64,000 bases of DNA from Basidiobolus meristosporus CBS 931.73 (GCA_002104905.1 MCFE01000031.1:154346-218345), one strand, 5' to 3'. Counted from the first letter of the stretch, positions 24,301 to 36,732 are shown. Translations and numbers: made by a program. Notes: generated by a model not told the origin, from the letters alone.

Positions 24301-24908
24301 AAGAACCAGCTGCTTACTGAATCCCAGAAAAATCTCAAGCTTCTCGAGGAGATTGATAAAAAGAACAATGACATCAACATGTTCTTGGCGAAGTTGAAAA
24401 AGGCCAAAGAGGTAGTTGTATGAGGCAAGTGCGTCCTGACGTTCATTTGCTTATTTCATTCGCTATAGTATATTCGCCATCAAGACTACAAGATGAAAAT
24501 GCTCAAGGAAAAGGCCGAAACAGTTCCCAAGGTTTGTATGAAGTGCCTTGGACCGAAGCCAGCCGGTACTCATCCTGCTGGATACATTTTCAGATGAATT
24601 ACGAGGAGGCTCTTACTTCTCTTCAAGCTGAACTCACCAATCGCGACAAAGAAGTGGGCAGATTAAAGGTAAGTCAAACTCGAAGCGTTCGCGTAATAGA
24701 GCGGTAGGCTAATCGAGAAATTTGCTTCCAGGCACTGGTCAACGAAACCCGCGTGCAGGCAAAGAGAGAGCAACAACTAATCATCTCTGCCTGGTACGAC
24801 TTGGCCAGACGCGTTCAGCGAGATGTAGCGGCACCGCAGAGAAATGGGCCGACTTCGTGGCTAGGTCAGCAGAGGCGTACACTGGATATCCCATTGAAAA
24901 GACGTTAG
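21385..24908 (+). CDS. HOOK: Hook-family dynein/endosome adaptor, 18 exons
   Basis: Exons: 21385-21423, 21478-21566, 21639-21951, 22014-22075, 22137-22254, 22315-22448, 22513-22594, 22651-22809, 22868-23144, 23201-23313, 23376-23510, 23570-23658, 23723-23865, 23941-24178, 24237-24411, 24469-24531, 24594-24668, 24732-24908; 826 aa, all phases consistent. Residues 1-150 form the calponin-like Hook domain (WVNTFGSI, FSDGILLWEVLAEI, NWVLKFNNLKKLYKLI) that binds dynein light intermediate chain. Residues about 165-720 are nearly continuous coiled coil. The end carries QQLIISAWYDLARRVQRD, the cargo/FHIP-binding type C-terminus. In filamentous fungi Hook links early endosomes to dynein and kinesin. 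The junction 23313/23376 uses acceptor GAAG rather than the upstream CCAG, which alone keeps LKVMRLEREVQ in frame. Confidence 0.93.
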
Positions 24909-25166
24909 CTCGCATCGTTTATTCACACAACCAATTAGTTATAGTTGGACTTATACCTCTGTAGCATAATAGCCTCAATTACATCCAGTTGAAGATCCAA
25001 ACTTGATGTCGGTTTATTCCTCAAGTCTATTTAATCCAATTCCAAATATAATGATGTTCTTGACTAGGGTGCTGTGACTGCATTGATGTGTAGGGGTGGG
25101 TATATGGAGATGAATTGGGTGGGAGTATGCAAATGGAAAGGAGTTGGAAGGGCAACAATCAAAAGA

Positions 25167-26690
25167 CTATGCGTTAACGGCTTGGAGCATCTCTTCAACG
25201 GAGGTCAATTTCTCACGGGGCTTGCCACGGGCAGCTCCCAAGTCAAACTCGAGCTTCTCGATGTTCTTCCAATCTTTATAAGAGACGGCACGAACGTTTC
25301 TCTCCTTCAAGAGGTTGGGTATGTCCCGGGAAGACTTTGTAGGCTGAAGAAAAGGTTTTCCGTTCTTGATGTCGGCAGCGATCGCGCCGGCAGTCTCGAA
25401 AGCGTCTTGCATGGTGGACACAATCACTCCAGAAGGGCCTCTCTTCAACCAACCGGAAGTGTACATTCCGTCCAAAACCTGCTCACCATCCATGATTCTT
25501 CCGCATACGTTTGGAACCACTCCTCTTCTGGCATCGAATGGAATTCCCTCGATAGGCGTGCTCTTGTATCCAATGCTTCTGAATACCAAGCCTGATTCTA
25601 TCTCTTCGTAAGACCCAGTGCCTAAAGCAACTTGCGAGTCGGTTGGGCCTTCCAAGGTATTGATCTCCATCTTGACGGCTTTGACTCGATTGCTTTCGGA
25701 AATAATTTCGACTGGGCTTCTCAAGAACTTCAATGACCAGAACTTCTCGGCGTCCTTGATGGCATCGGTTGGGATCTCCTTTTCGAGGACTCCTAGCAGG
25801 CGTTTCAATGCGCGATTTTTCAACAATAGAGATTGGCCGTGGGCAAGCTGATCCTTGAACAATTCTGTATCGATCTCCAGTTTGGTGTTGGGTAAGGCAA
25901 ACATCTCCCGCAGTTCTTTGGTAGTGAAGGAAACCTACGTGACTTTCTTGTTAGAAAAGGCCATCGAAAAGATGCCGAAAATGGCTCTTTGTACCTGAAG
26001 TGGCCCTCTTCTTCCGACAATATGAACACGCTTGATTCGGCTTCTGGATAGAGCCTCTAAGGCATGTTCGGTAATATCGGTCTTTCTAAGCTCATCGATG
26101 GGACTAAGCAACACTCTAGCCACGTCTAAAGCCACATTTCCTTGGCCAACAACCATGGCAGTATCGGTGGAGGTCAAGTCGAGGCCAATTTCACGATGTT
26201 CCGGATGTCCGTTGTACCAACCAACAAAAGAACGTGCTGAATATACACCCTCCACATGCTCATTCTTGATGTTGAGAACTCTGTCCTCACTTGCGCCATA
26301 AGAAAGCACGACCCCATCATATGTGTCTTTAAGTTCGTCTACAGAGATGTCCTTTCCGACAGTCACGTTCCCGAAAAATCGAAAATCAGGGGACTCCGCC
26401 ACTTCATCAAAACGATTCATCACTAGCTACAGTCAGGGAGTTCAATACGGTTCAATTTAGTGTGACATTCCCTGCAAAGAAACAATAGAGTTTACCTTGA
26501 CTTCGGGGTGGTCTGGGGCAACACCGAAGCGAACCAAACCATGTGGAACAGGGAGCGCTTCAAACATATCAACCTTAGTTCCGGGAAGCAGCTGCATAAC
26601 CTTGGCAGCTGTGTAAAAACCACCAGGTCCGCTGCCAACGATAGCAAGTGAAGGCGTTCTAGCAGCCTGAGTAACTAAAGTTCTAAACAT
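25167..26690 (-). CDS. ARH1: Mitochondrial NADPH:adrenodoxin (ferredoxin) oxidoreductase
   Basis: Exons 26690-26496, 26426-25995 and 25934-25167 give 464 aa. The FAD-binding Rossmann motif is SLAIVGSGPGGFYTAAKV near the N-terminus. PHGLVRFGVAPDHPEVK follows and is diagnostic of the FDXR/Arh1 family. The NADPH-binding segment is MVVGQGNVALDVARVLL with HIVGRRGPLQ, and GWLKRGPSGVI is near the C-terminus. The enzyme passes electrons from NADPH to mitochondrial ferredoxin for Fe-S cluster, heme A and coenzyme Q synthesis. The short basic N-terminus (MFRTLVTQAARTPS) fits matrix targeting. COQ2 further right is part of one pathway that depends on this reductase. Confidence 0.95.
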
Positions 26691-27037
26691 CGCCAGCCTC
26701 GAGGAATTCAGATACCGATTAACCGTAAAGGTGAGAGTATTTATAGTTACCCAACCCTTTCTCGAGAATTATCACATCAAATCACAGATTCTACCTCATT
26801 CATCACTGCCAATGTATTCCCGTGGCACCAAGTCAGGATCAATATAAGCACCATAAACGATTTTTCTGTGTACCCCTCGGCGTACCTATTTGGAAGACCG
26901 TAGCAAGCTGTCATCAAATATGCCGATTTATTACTAATGATAGCTCAGTGGATAGACTAGTTGAGATGATACAATTGGATTAAACACTGATTTAAGTAAA
27001 GTCCCTTAGTTTCAGTATGTTCCCTCTACCTTGTATT
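26691..27037. promoter_or_regulatory. Divergent promoter between adrenodoxin reductase and SPP2
   Basis: A 347-bp region between divergent starts. A TAGCTCAGTGGATAGAC string at 26942 resembles a tRNA A-box, but no acceptor stem or B-box follows, so no tRNA is called. Confidence 0.5.
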
Positions 27038-28169
27038 ATGTTCAAGATTACATTAAAAGGCAAAGACAGTCAGCCAACCTCGTCCAATTCCACCTCCAAC
27101 AAGTTCAGCTTACTGAAAGCAAAAAACAAACCAAAGCCACGACAACCGGAGATCGCAAAGAAGAGTGCCTTTGGTGAAGAAAGCAACAAACGCGAAAGAG
27201 ACGAAAATGAGATCGAATATGTGACCGGGCTTGAAGAGAACCAAATCACAAGGTATTTTCAACCAAGTGGCTTCCATCGTATTTCCGGTGCTAATACACT
27301 CTTTGATAAGTCTGAATCCCAAAGATACTGGCCCTTTGGTCATTCCCAAGCTAGAGAACGAGACTTTTGGCCGGAACAAGAAAAGGGCTCACTATATACC
27401 AGAGCAAGAACAGAAAAACAGCGATTCTGTGGAGGTCACCCTCTTGAACAACAAGCCTACCACATACGGTCTGCAGATCCCAACAAAAGCTTCAGCGGAA
27501 TCTAGCAAGAACACAACTGATCAAAACACCGCGACCGATGTCACAAAGGATGCCACTACCACACCGGAAGAAAAACCCGCTGTCAATGCTAATCCTGAAG
27601 AAGATTTAACTACTCAAGCCATAAAGGAACTAACTGGAGGTAGGCTTCCATAAAGCGAATCTACTTGAAGTACCTTAGAGTCTGATTGCTTCGATATATC
27701 TAGGAACATCAGAGGAAGGTGCAAGTTCGGAACAGAGAGTATTGCCAGCATTGGAATCCAACGACAGAGTTACCGAGGGAGAGCTATTTCGACAGGATGT
27801 CGCATCTAGGCCGAGAGAGGTAAGCTGGAGCATACGCGTACCAAACATGTCAACAACGCTCACACTTTTTTGTGGCTAGTGTACCCTCGAAGAATACGAG
27901 AACGTTCCAGTTGAGGAATTCGGGGCTGCTTTACTTCGTGGAATGGGCTGGAAAGATGGCCAAGCAATCGGTAAATCGCGAAAGAATGGGTACGTAACAA
28001 TGCTTAAAGCTACACTGGATGTTTTCACAGTTGTTCTAACCTCGATCCTCACAGAATGCTGAAGCCAATCGAATTCGCCCCACGCCCAAGTTTGCTCGGA
28101 TTAGGCGCTCGTCCAAAGCCACCGGAGTTGGATAACAAGAACAAGGGGCGTCGCAGGGTAATTGAGTAA
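27038..28169 (+). CDS. SPP2: G-patch splicing factor Spp2 (Prp2/DHX16 activator; GPKOW-related)
   Basis: Exons 27038-27252, 27311-27639, 27704-27819, 27880-27989 and 28055-28169 give 294 aa. The N-terminus MFKITLKGK is typical of Spp2. The middle is charged and of low complexity. A G-patch lies near residues 205-245 (EEFGAALLRGMGWKDGQAIG) followed by RPSLLGLGARPKP, the Spp2-specific block. Spp2 binds the DEAH ATPase Prp2 through the G-patch and is needed for catalytic activation of the spliceosome. Only one G-patch and no KOW domain are present, so it is Spp2-like rather than full GPKOW. An upstream in-frame ATG at 27017 would add MFPLPCI; the second Met was chosen to match family starts. Confidence 0.9.
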
Positions 28170-28399
28170 CCGATAGCTCTCTCGATAGGCGAAGCACTAA
28201 CCACGCTTTACGCTCCCATCTAGCCATAGAGATAACCAAGCAGCATGTAAATGAATTCGTCTACCCGGAGTTATTGTGAATCTTAATATATTTCTACTTC
28301 AATACACAGAAGCCATTTCTATAGAATACGATTCAAAAAGAACTGAGCTGTTGTTGCGACGCATGGAAACAATAATATTACAGAGTGATTATAGGTGGA

Positions 28400-30761
28400 C
28401 TACATCTGATTGGTCTCAGGAATAATGGAGTTTGAGATGTCAAGCAATGCCTCGATTGACGGTTGCAGTTGACCTTGATTAGCTTGTAGAATTAATTCGC
28501 ATATGTCAGCCTCAATATTGGGAAACATGTCTCTTAGTGTAGACAGTGCTTGGCTATATTCCTGGTATTGCTGTTCTTGCATCATGGCGTTATGTTGTCT
28601 TTGTATTTGGCTGAGGGCACCCGGATATGCTGGGTTGGTGGATGGATTGGGAGGGCTGGACTGTACTTGTGATCTGAGATACCCGCTGTTAGCGGACTGT
28701 CTGTGGTTTTGCTCATACTCATCATCAAAATCGGATCCAATGTCTGAGCCAACCGAGTCTCTAGCTTGAGGATGCAGATGGTTTTGCTCGGATTGGCCAG
28801 GGCGGAGAGTATCATCAAAGCTGCGAGATCTAGCCATAGGCTCTGAGGAGCATTGCTTCCGTGCAATTTCCTCGACTGCTTTATCGATATTTCTAATAGA
28901 AAATTGTTAGAGCAGAGATGTGTTGGACTGTACGTCGTACGTTGCGCTTGCCTGTTAAACTCTTCCTCAGAAATAGAAAGCTGCTTGTAGTCCATATTCT
29001 CGATGAAAGAGATAGCCCCCATCTATTCAAGGTTGGTTTCTATCAGTTAGAGCAATGAAACCAGTGCCAGGGTTCGATGTCTCTTACTAGGTTTGTCAAG
29101 TAGTACTCCGACTCGGCATGGAGCTTCTCAGGTCTTCTAAACCGTGATATGTACCTAAGGATAGCTAGTATCAGCACCGGGATAGTATAAGCCCCCCTCA
29201 TCGCCACTTACTGAACATTTGATACAAGTCGCTCCGGATTAGCGCGTAACACTACGAAGATCAGGATCGGAAGAAACTTATCGGCACCTGCTTCAGCATC
29301 CACATGCTTCAAAAAACGTGAGTCAAAGTTAAGGATACAACATATGACCACAACCAAGTCACACTAAGCACTGAAGGCAAAAGGATATCAAAGATCACAA
29401 TGCAACAATTCAGAATGCAGATAAGTTTGTCGCGAGGAGCCTTGTATGTATTTATCTTCGCGAGTTCTGATGATTATGGTGTTCGGATTAATACAACAGC
29501 TCCATGTATATAGTTTCGCTGATGATAGCTACATACCAGCTTGAGCAAAGCCCAGGAATGACTCGTTGTGCTTGTTTACGGGAATATCCAGATGCTCCTC
29601 TTTTATCCAGCGATAAAGCTGGACTTTCTGGTTAAGGATGTCGTCTTTCTCCACGTCGTCAGCAGTGAGAGGGCAGAAAGTGCTAGGGTAAGAAGGGAGC
29701 ATGAGAAAGAGCTTCTAGCCACTCGGAATAAAACCCAATATCTACTATTTATAGAGCTTGTTCATAATTAACTTTTCCATTCCCTCCAACGCATTTTCAA
29801 AGTCAACTTCGGAACATCTGGCCCAGACTTCACAGTTCCGCATATCGTACGCGATATCCTATTCACAGGTAGGTTTTAGCAAGGTGTTTGCTTTGTGCTG
29901 AAACGGGTCACTTACGTTCAAGAAGCCATGGATAGCTTGAATTTGCTCGTTTACAGTGTATGGTTTACGTTGAAAACTAGCCAGAAATCTAACCAAGTTT
30001 TAGCACTCGATTGTTATGGAACTGGTGGAAAGTGTAGTCACCTTTTTAGACTGCGTGCAACAGGAACGGCACTTCTATGTCGGATTTGGTCCAAAAAGCG
30101 ATGATACTCGAATTGGTCGGTTTTTTGAGTATTCTCCGGGCTGTCCGGTGCATTGAGAGCCTTATCATGTTGCATACCAGAAGTCGAGCTAGGCGTACCA
30201 CCGTAGGAGATTGATTTCTGTAAACTTTCGCCTCGAATTCTTCTTTTAGCAGCTGTTTTACTCTTGGCTTTTGTTGATTGCTCGTCTGATACTTCGGTAG
30301 GAAGAGTTATTGAGTCCTCCGAACTCGCTTGGATCGTAGGTTTTTCTGATGGATGATGGGTTATTAACAAAGGAGAGGGAGCTGAATACGCAAAGAGAAG
30401 AATCTCAACCATTTTCCAGATTGTTGAGTGGATCGAATTCAGCCACCAGGTCGTTTCTCGCCTTATGGCCGGAGCCAGATGATGGAGATTTCTGTTGGTC
30501 GAAATCATCTGGAATGTCAGGGAAGGCCTCTATATATATTTTCGGCGTCAAAGCTTGACCATCTCTGGAGGAATTCAAAATGAATGCGAGTTTTCTCAAA
30601 TAAATGCTGAGAGGAAATACTAACTGCATAGTGCTCTCGTTAGAATCATCAGTCTCCTGGGGTAGCAAAGTATCCTGCCCCGTATTCAGTTGGAGTTTCT
30701 CTTTTAGTTCGGCAGATACACCGTTATCCTCAAAGCTTTCGGGTTGCACACTCGACTCCAT
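28400..30761 (-). CDS. VPS9: Vps9-type Rab5 guanine nucleotide exchange factor with C-terminal CUE domain
   Basis: Ten exons (30761-30410, 30345-30042, 29988-29916, 29858-29746, 29682-29537, 29466-29372, 29306-29212, 29154-29088, 29022-28952, 28892-28400) give 602 aa. An acidic N-terminal region is followed by a helical bundle (RFLASFQRKPYTVNEQIQAI) and the VPS9 domain (about 260-430): ADDVEKDDILNQKVQLYRWI, KAPRDKLICILNCC, ADKFLPILIFVVLRANPERL and NMDYKQLSISEEEF. The C-terminal 45 aa form a CUE ubiquitin-binding domain (LSTLRDMFPNIEADICELIL). The same layout occurs in yeast Vps9, which activates Rab5/Vps21 on endosomes. The intron after 28952 appears to be GC-AG: the GC donor gives EEEFNRNIDKAVEEI, while a GT donor further on would insert QAQRTT. 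Confidence 0.92.
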
Positions 30762-31119
30762 ACTAATAATTCCTAAGACTCCTGAGCATAAAGCTCTGAC
30801 TTCAATAAAAATGAAGTCTGGACGATGAAATTGGATAATTTACGTGTTGGATTTTCCCTAATCTTGATTAGACGTGCTGACGAACTCCTAGTTTGTGACA
30901 GTTTTAATGGGTAAATGTAATTCAAGTTTTCACCGATAATAATCAAGTTAAGTTGTGACTTGATATCTATTCCAGACGAATATGTTCCGAATAGTTTCGC
31001 AAAGAACATGAAAAAAAGATTGCTAAAAAAAATACCGTTCGAAGAATCGTGATTCAAGGTAATATACACTAGTAAGTTCGGTGTATTGGAGTATCGCAGC
31101 GTGACAATAGATAAGAGAC
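30762..31119. promoter_or_regulatory. Divergent promoter between VPS9 and RIX1
   Basis: A 358-bp AT-rich region between divergent start codons, with an A-rich run AAAAAAAATACC at about 31025. No specific site was recognised. Confidence 0.5.
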
Positions 31120-33996
31120 ATGTCGAACTCGGAGCGTATACTGGTCGAACACGCAAAGCTTCTGAATTCCCTGATAAACCATTATTTATCGACGGAAACC
31201 GCCGTTGGTACCCATGTACCATACATTCTAGAGACTATCACCTACCATGGCTTACTTGAAAATGACAGAAACGACGAATTAGACGAGGCGATTCATAAAT
31301 GGGAAACTCGTGTTACCTCCCTCCTGCAATCCAAAATTGCTAGCGCCAGATGGGCTGGTGTTTCGTTCGTGAAGATTAGTTTGGACAATAACGAGCTCTA
31401 TAATCAAAATGTTACTCACTGGGTATCCGCATTGTTATCTTCAGTGATGGTTAGTGCTTTTGAATCCCTCGGAATTGATGTATTGTACTGTTGACACATA
31501 TTTACCGCAGAGGCCCGAGCCCACCCCAGTACTCGAGAGTATTATCACTACTCTCTCCGAGCTTTTTAAACGTACGGCTCGCAAACCGGAATTCCAACGC
31601 GAAGTTACCACCGCATTTTTGCCCCGCTTTAACGTATGCTTATTGAGCCTGTCCGAAAACCAAGAGTTGCTTGTTCGTACTTTAAAATTATGAGGACCAT
31701 ATTCAGCGCGACTAACGAAAGCATTGCTACCTTAATCTAGCCTTGCATCCTCCGCACACTGCGCACTTCCGTTGAAACGTTCCCCTCTATATTCAAACCG
31801 TCCATCGACAAGACGCAAGCTCTTTGCTTGAGACATTTGGATGGTAGTATGGACAGTCAGAGTGCTATTGTAGCGGCTGCCAGCGCTTGCTTGGTTTCAC
31901 TGCATAATGCAAGCGGAAAAGTCAACTCTGTAGATGCTTGGAGAGCGACCAATGTTAGATTGATTGGTTCCATCCACCAAGCATTAGATTTGCTATTTGA
32001 CAGTGTAGAAGAAGGTGAGATGCAGCAAGCTTTTAATAGAGAATTGGTTGTTAACCGAGTGTTTATTGTAGATTATCAGAAGAAGGATAATTTGCTCAGT
32101 TATGATTTCATGGAGCTGCCCTCGGATTACGTCCAGAAGTTCCCTCTCTTATTCAACAGGGTTAAGGCTCTACTCCGCTCCTTGAGTGCTTCATTGAGGT
32201 AGCTACATGTTGCATTATCTAATATCCATGTTTATCGCAATGTAGTAACTGTGTTGATCATAGCTGCAAAGCTGAAAGACCAGTTAGCATTCCGGTTAGC
32301 TCTTTGATCGATTTGTTCTGCAGGATTTACAATGTATCCGATAGCTCAGTCGTAAGTTCAGAAGCCTACAATTCTATACATTTTCGGTTACTTACCTGCT
32401 TGGTGTAGATGAGCGAAGATAAAGACAAGAGCGAATTCCATGCGTTAATGGCTGGTATCCCCAGCTTACATGTGTCAACCACGTCTACTTTGGAGAGCCT
32501 TGTTACTGCGTAAGTATTAGCCAGAAGCCTACATAGCTGCACGAATATTCAATTTGATTTCACATGACAGCGCAGGCGATCATCTACTTTGTTACTCCAA
32601 TACCTTATCAAGTATGATCCTCAAATCCCTCAATCAGCACAAAGGAAAAGAGTAAGTGATTTGCCAACGAGCTACGATGGCTTGTAGATCTAATGGCATG
32701 CGACCCTAGGTTTGCTCGTGTCTCGGCATATGGCTTGGCTACAGTGTGCATCGAGACCTTTGGATTCGGATTTTCTTCGATCATAGACGCCTCAATCATC
32801 AAGATCATTCTCCAAGATACCAAAGCGTTAGAATTGAAGGCCGAAGATATTTTAAGTAAGAAGGAGAATAACACCAGCAAAGTATGGCTTACCGACACCT
32901 ACATTGCCCTGCATCCGTACTTATTAATGATTATCCTACCACAGAAGCAGCCCAAGAGACGCAAGGCCAACGTTACCAATTCCGATGCTCTTACTGCCCA
33001 GCACAAGATAGTGATCCCTTCTTCTGCACTTCAGCATGCTGCTCTGAGAAGTAAGTCGCTCAAATGTCAAATCCTAGCCGCCGATTGTATTGACACTTGG
33101 CCCTGTTTAGCTTTGAAAGCTGTAATCATTTCGTCAGGATCGTCGATTGCTCCTCAGCTGCGCACTGCAATCGAGTCCACCTTGATCTCCCATATCTTAA
33201 CCATAGCTCAAGAGCCATCAGAAAGCGCGAACGAAAACATTGAGAAATTCAAGCTCTCTTTATACGACTGTCTTCTCAGCGTGGTTATTTCTCCAGCTCA
33301 ACAGATCCCCTTAGTTCTACCTTACGCTCTCAAGCTGTTCAACCAAGGCTTGAACGACAGTAGCTATATGGTAAACAGTTTCTTGTTGCAAGCTCGATTC
33401 TCCTGGAATGGCTACTTACATTACTGCTCCATAGATCCGTGCTTTTTGCTCAAACGCTGTCTTGCTGTGTGATCTGATTATTCACCCTAGATTGCCACCC
33501 ACCCTAAAATCCCCTCCTAAGGACGATAAGCCTCCCAACGGGCTGCAACCGTCTCTGGAACATAGGCCAGCAGCCACTGATTTTGGCCAGAGCAGCTTTG
33601 TTGAATTTGCACAAACCAAGGCTGAGCCTGCTATACCAGAATCGGTCTCCTCTGTTAAGGAAGTATCCACTCCGTTTGGAAATGAAACCACGAATCAAAC
33701 ACCGGTGTTGCAAGCCACTATGAGCCAAACAACCAAGCCCTCTGCACCGTTAGCACCTGTCGCGGCGAACAACGTAAAGCTAATATGAGATTAAGTTAGA
33801 TGCTGCATGACTGACATTCTCCCTCCTATAGAAACAACCCACGCCACCCAGATCAGTCAAGCGCCCATCCTCCGAAGAGCCAGAGCAGCCTACCAAGCGA
33901 TTACAACCAACCCTGCCAGTTCCCAAGCCGGCAGAGGTAGATTCGGACGACGAGGAGATTCCTGAGATTGATTTGGAGGGATCAGAAAGCGAATAG
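31120..33996 (+). CDS. RIX1: Pre-60S processing factor Rix1/Ipi2 (PELP1 family)
   Basis: Ten exons (31120-31449, 31511-31672, 31741-32198, 32246-32351, 32409-32509, 32571-32651, 32710-33050, 33111-33370, 33435-33773, 33832-33996) give 780 aa. The N-terminal RIX1 domain (about 1-190) contains VPYILETITYHGLLE, KWETRVTSLLQSKIASARWAG and FLPRFNVCLLSLSE; helical repeats follow to about residue 610. The tail is proline-rich and ends in an acidic stretch (VDSDDEEIPEIDLEGSE), as in PELP1/Rix1. Rix1 with Ipi1 and Ipi3 recruits Rea1 to pre-60S particles for ITS2 processing. The donor at 31672 (GTTCGT) is a choice; GTATGC at 31633 is an alternative. Intron 33051-33110 is 60 nt and in frame, so retention would not break the protein. 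Confidence 0.85.
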
Positions 33997-34743
33997 CCAA
34001 GCGAATAGCCAAGCGCGTATTCCACCTGCCTAGGTTGATGCAGATCGTGTTCAAATAATTAAATAACATTCCATATAATAGAATAAACGAATTTTCGATC
34101 AAATGTAGCGCGACTCTAATTGTTTCAATTGTGTAAGCATAGATTCGTCTAAACGCGATGAAGTTTCGAGTCATGACGTGGTTGTTTCGTATCTATTCTA
34201 CAGAGCAGTGTATCCTAGAAGGAAACCAATGCTGTCAAACATGCGCACAAAAACAATCTGTGGTGAATTTGTGGTGAATTTGTGGCGAATTTGTGGCGAA
34301 TTCGTAGCAGTATGTAAGTTACTGTCTTTGCCCTATAGCTGCCTACATTTTTTGTTTAGTTTCATGTTCTTCAATGGGTTGATCGATTCGATTCCACGAG
34401 CTATGGTTGTAGCCCCTTCAAGATGGTGTTCCGTGAGTTAAAGATAAGCACTACATTTATATACCAAGAGTTCAAAATAAGCATGAAGTGCTTAGATACA
34501 CACTAAATGGGGAAGTCTGCTCGATAACCCACGAGCCGAATATACAATGCGCGACAACAACCGCCTGCATGTAAATAAGACTGGTTGAGTATTTTACCAA
34601 CACTCACTATCATTACAGTCATAAATGATATCAACGTGAGTTTCATTCCCGTTTCATCATACAAGTTGGTTGGAGATATAAACCGACCCTCCCCCATTGA
34701 GCATACTGCAAAGGAGTTTGTTCTGAGTGTATACAGCTTTATC
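33997..34743. promoter_or_regulatory. Intergenic region between RIX1 and the 2-hydroxyacid dehydrogenase
   Basis: About 750 bp without a supported gene. Near the left edge AAGCGAATAGCC is doubled just after the RIX1 stop. An 11-bp tandem repeat at 34259-34302 is listed separately. Confidence 0.45.
34259..34302. repeat. Four tandem copies of an 11-bp unit
   Basis: The unit TGTGGTGAATT occurs twice, then TGTGGCGAATT twice, in perfect register (34259, 34270, 34281, 34292). The paired T-to-C change suggests duplication of dimers. Confidence 0.9.
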
Positions 34744-36148
34744 ATGTCGAATAGAATCTTATTTCTCGGTGAGGTTGAGTTTGCAAACAGTTACGTCGAG
34801 GAGCTACGCAGTAAACATAAGCATGACTTGATGGTAAACCACGGTTCTCTAGACCCTTTCTCGAGCTAGAATTGACTCTGTCTTTGCCAACTGCAGATTG
34901 TCCTTCCCCGTAGCCGACAGGATTTTCTGAGAAAGCTCAAAGAGGGCGAGTTCGGAGAGTGTGCCGGAGTTGTTCTATCCTGGGCATTTAAATTGGTACC
35001 TTTTGGATGAGCATCGATTTGTTAAATGATAATAATATTAATAACTCGCCTAGGCTTGTGGACGATTCGATACCCAGGTGATTGACCTGTTTGGTCCCTC
35101 ACTCAAGATTATATCTAGCACTGGTGCAGGCTATGATGCTGTCGATGTCGAGCATGCAACCAAGAGAGGTACGGTGCATTATGCATATTTGAAAGTTGGA
35201 CGATACTGGAATGTCATCATTACAGGCATCTGGGTTTCAAATACTCCCGGAGTTGGGGATGACGCGACTGCCGATATAGCAATGCTCCTGATTCTCAGCA
35301 CCACCAGAGATATCTACGAAGCTCAGCAATCATTGAGACAAGGTGAGGGTTTTCTATGCTCCCAGTATAAACTGTATATTAACTGACCATTAGGCAATTG
35401 GAAGGGCGATCTCCCTCTGGGCATTGACTCTAGAAGGTTAAAACTTGGCATATTAGGCTTGGGAGGGATCGGAAAGGTAGCCAACATACATCATGGTTTC
35501 GTGATTTCGTATTCATCATGTGCTCCTTTTAAGGCCTTGGCTCAACGTGCACATGCATTTGGCATGGAATTGTATTATCACAATCGTAATCCTGTACCAA
35601 ATGAGGGTGAGCTTGGATAGGTTGTCCTCTAATGCACTGTTTATTCACTAATGTTCTCTTTAGTTGCCAATGCATACCATATCAGCTATCTGCCATTTGA
35701 CGATCTACTTAACACTGTGGATGTTCTTTCGATCCATGTACCTCTCTCCAGCGTCACTACCAAATTGATTGGAGCCAAAGAGTTCGCCAAAATGAAGGAT
35801 GGCTCCATTCTGATAAATACTGCCCGGGGTCCTGTGGTTGACGAAGATGCGTTGGTGGAGGCGCTTGATTCCGGGAAGCTGAAATCTGCTGGGTTGGACG
35901 TGTATCAGAACGAACCAGAGATTCATCCCGGGCTACTACGAAACACGAAGGTACAATTGCTACCACATATTGGGTCCTGTACCAAGGGTACCTTCGAGAA
36001 TATTGAGGTAATTAAGAAACTCTAATGAAAAGCAATTGAACACCCACTGAAGAATCCTTTCTAATAGCTTTTGGCCTTGGAAAATTGTCACTTGACCATT
36101 GTCCAAGGCAAACCGAGAACCCCGGTAAATGACTTGATGCTGCCCTAA
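34744..36148 (+). CDS. NAD(P)-dependent D-2-hydroxyacid dehydrogenase (glyoxylate/hydroxypyruvate reductase-like)
   Basis: Exons 34744-34833, 34897-34995, 35054-35168, 35226-35342, 35394-35476, 35534-35606, 35664-36007 and 36068-36148 give 333 aa. STGAGYDAVDVEHA and the Rossmann motif LGILGLGGIGK are present. The catalytic Arg is in NTARGPVVDEDAL, Glu in DVYQNEPEIHPGLL and His in LLPHIGSCTKGT. After the second beta strand the sequence is YYHNRNPVP; an Arg there usually favours NADPH, as in glyoxylate reductases. The family reduces glyoxylate, hydroxypyruvate or related 2-keto acids, and the substrate cannot be fixed from sequence. The start MSNRILFLGEV was chosen over longer in-frame starts because it begins at the first beta strand. 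Confidence 0.9.
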
Positions 36149-36732
36149 GTCCCTCTTCCATACATATCCACTGAAGTCAATGCGCAGAAATTTTACTATT
36201 AAACATACATGAAATGTGATAGAAATATCATGTGTGCCCCCGTGTCTACTATACAACGATCTCAAGGTGATATTTTGCATAGCATCGGGGATTTTACTGT
36301 TTGATGTGCTTCATGTATGTTATCGAGATGGGATCACATTTCCTTTAATATTCTTACCCTCTCCGGCTACTATGCATACCGTGACTGTTGGCATGATTAC
36401 CACATGGTCCAAGTCAAGTCTGGGGCTGGTTACAGCAGCCAATGTGCCCATGGTAGCTAATTAGATAAATGAGAAAGCCATGGAATTAGTCACAAGATTG
36501 GCACAAAAGCCCGAGCGATTAATACTAAAGTAAATTGACGAGGTTTTCGAATTAAGAATTAAACTAATTGATCGATTTGTGCTTACATCGCATCCTTTTT
36601 TTGCTTCCATAAAATTGATACTAAAAAAAATCATCAACGAGACTGCTCATCAATTGACATTCACTTGGACTTTTTCTCTTCAGCAAATCTTCTCGTAGGA
36701 GACGTTCGATACAGTAGTCAACCTCTTTCACC
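36149..36732. promoter_or_regulatory. Intergenic region between the dehydrogenase and NOL12
   Basis: A 584-bp region with no supported gene. An open minus-strand frame from 36621 to 37034 overlaps NOL12 and is a shadow. Confidence 0.4.

Noticed and set aside
26942-26990. tRNA-like A-box (TAGCTCAGTGGATAG)
   Set aside because: No B-box (GGTTCRANNCC) or pairing acceptor stem follows within tRNA distance.
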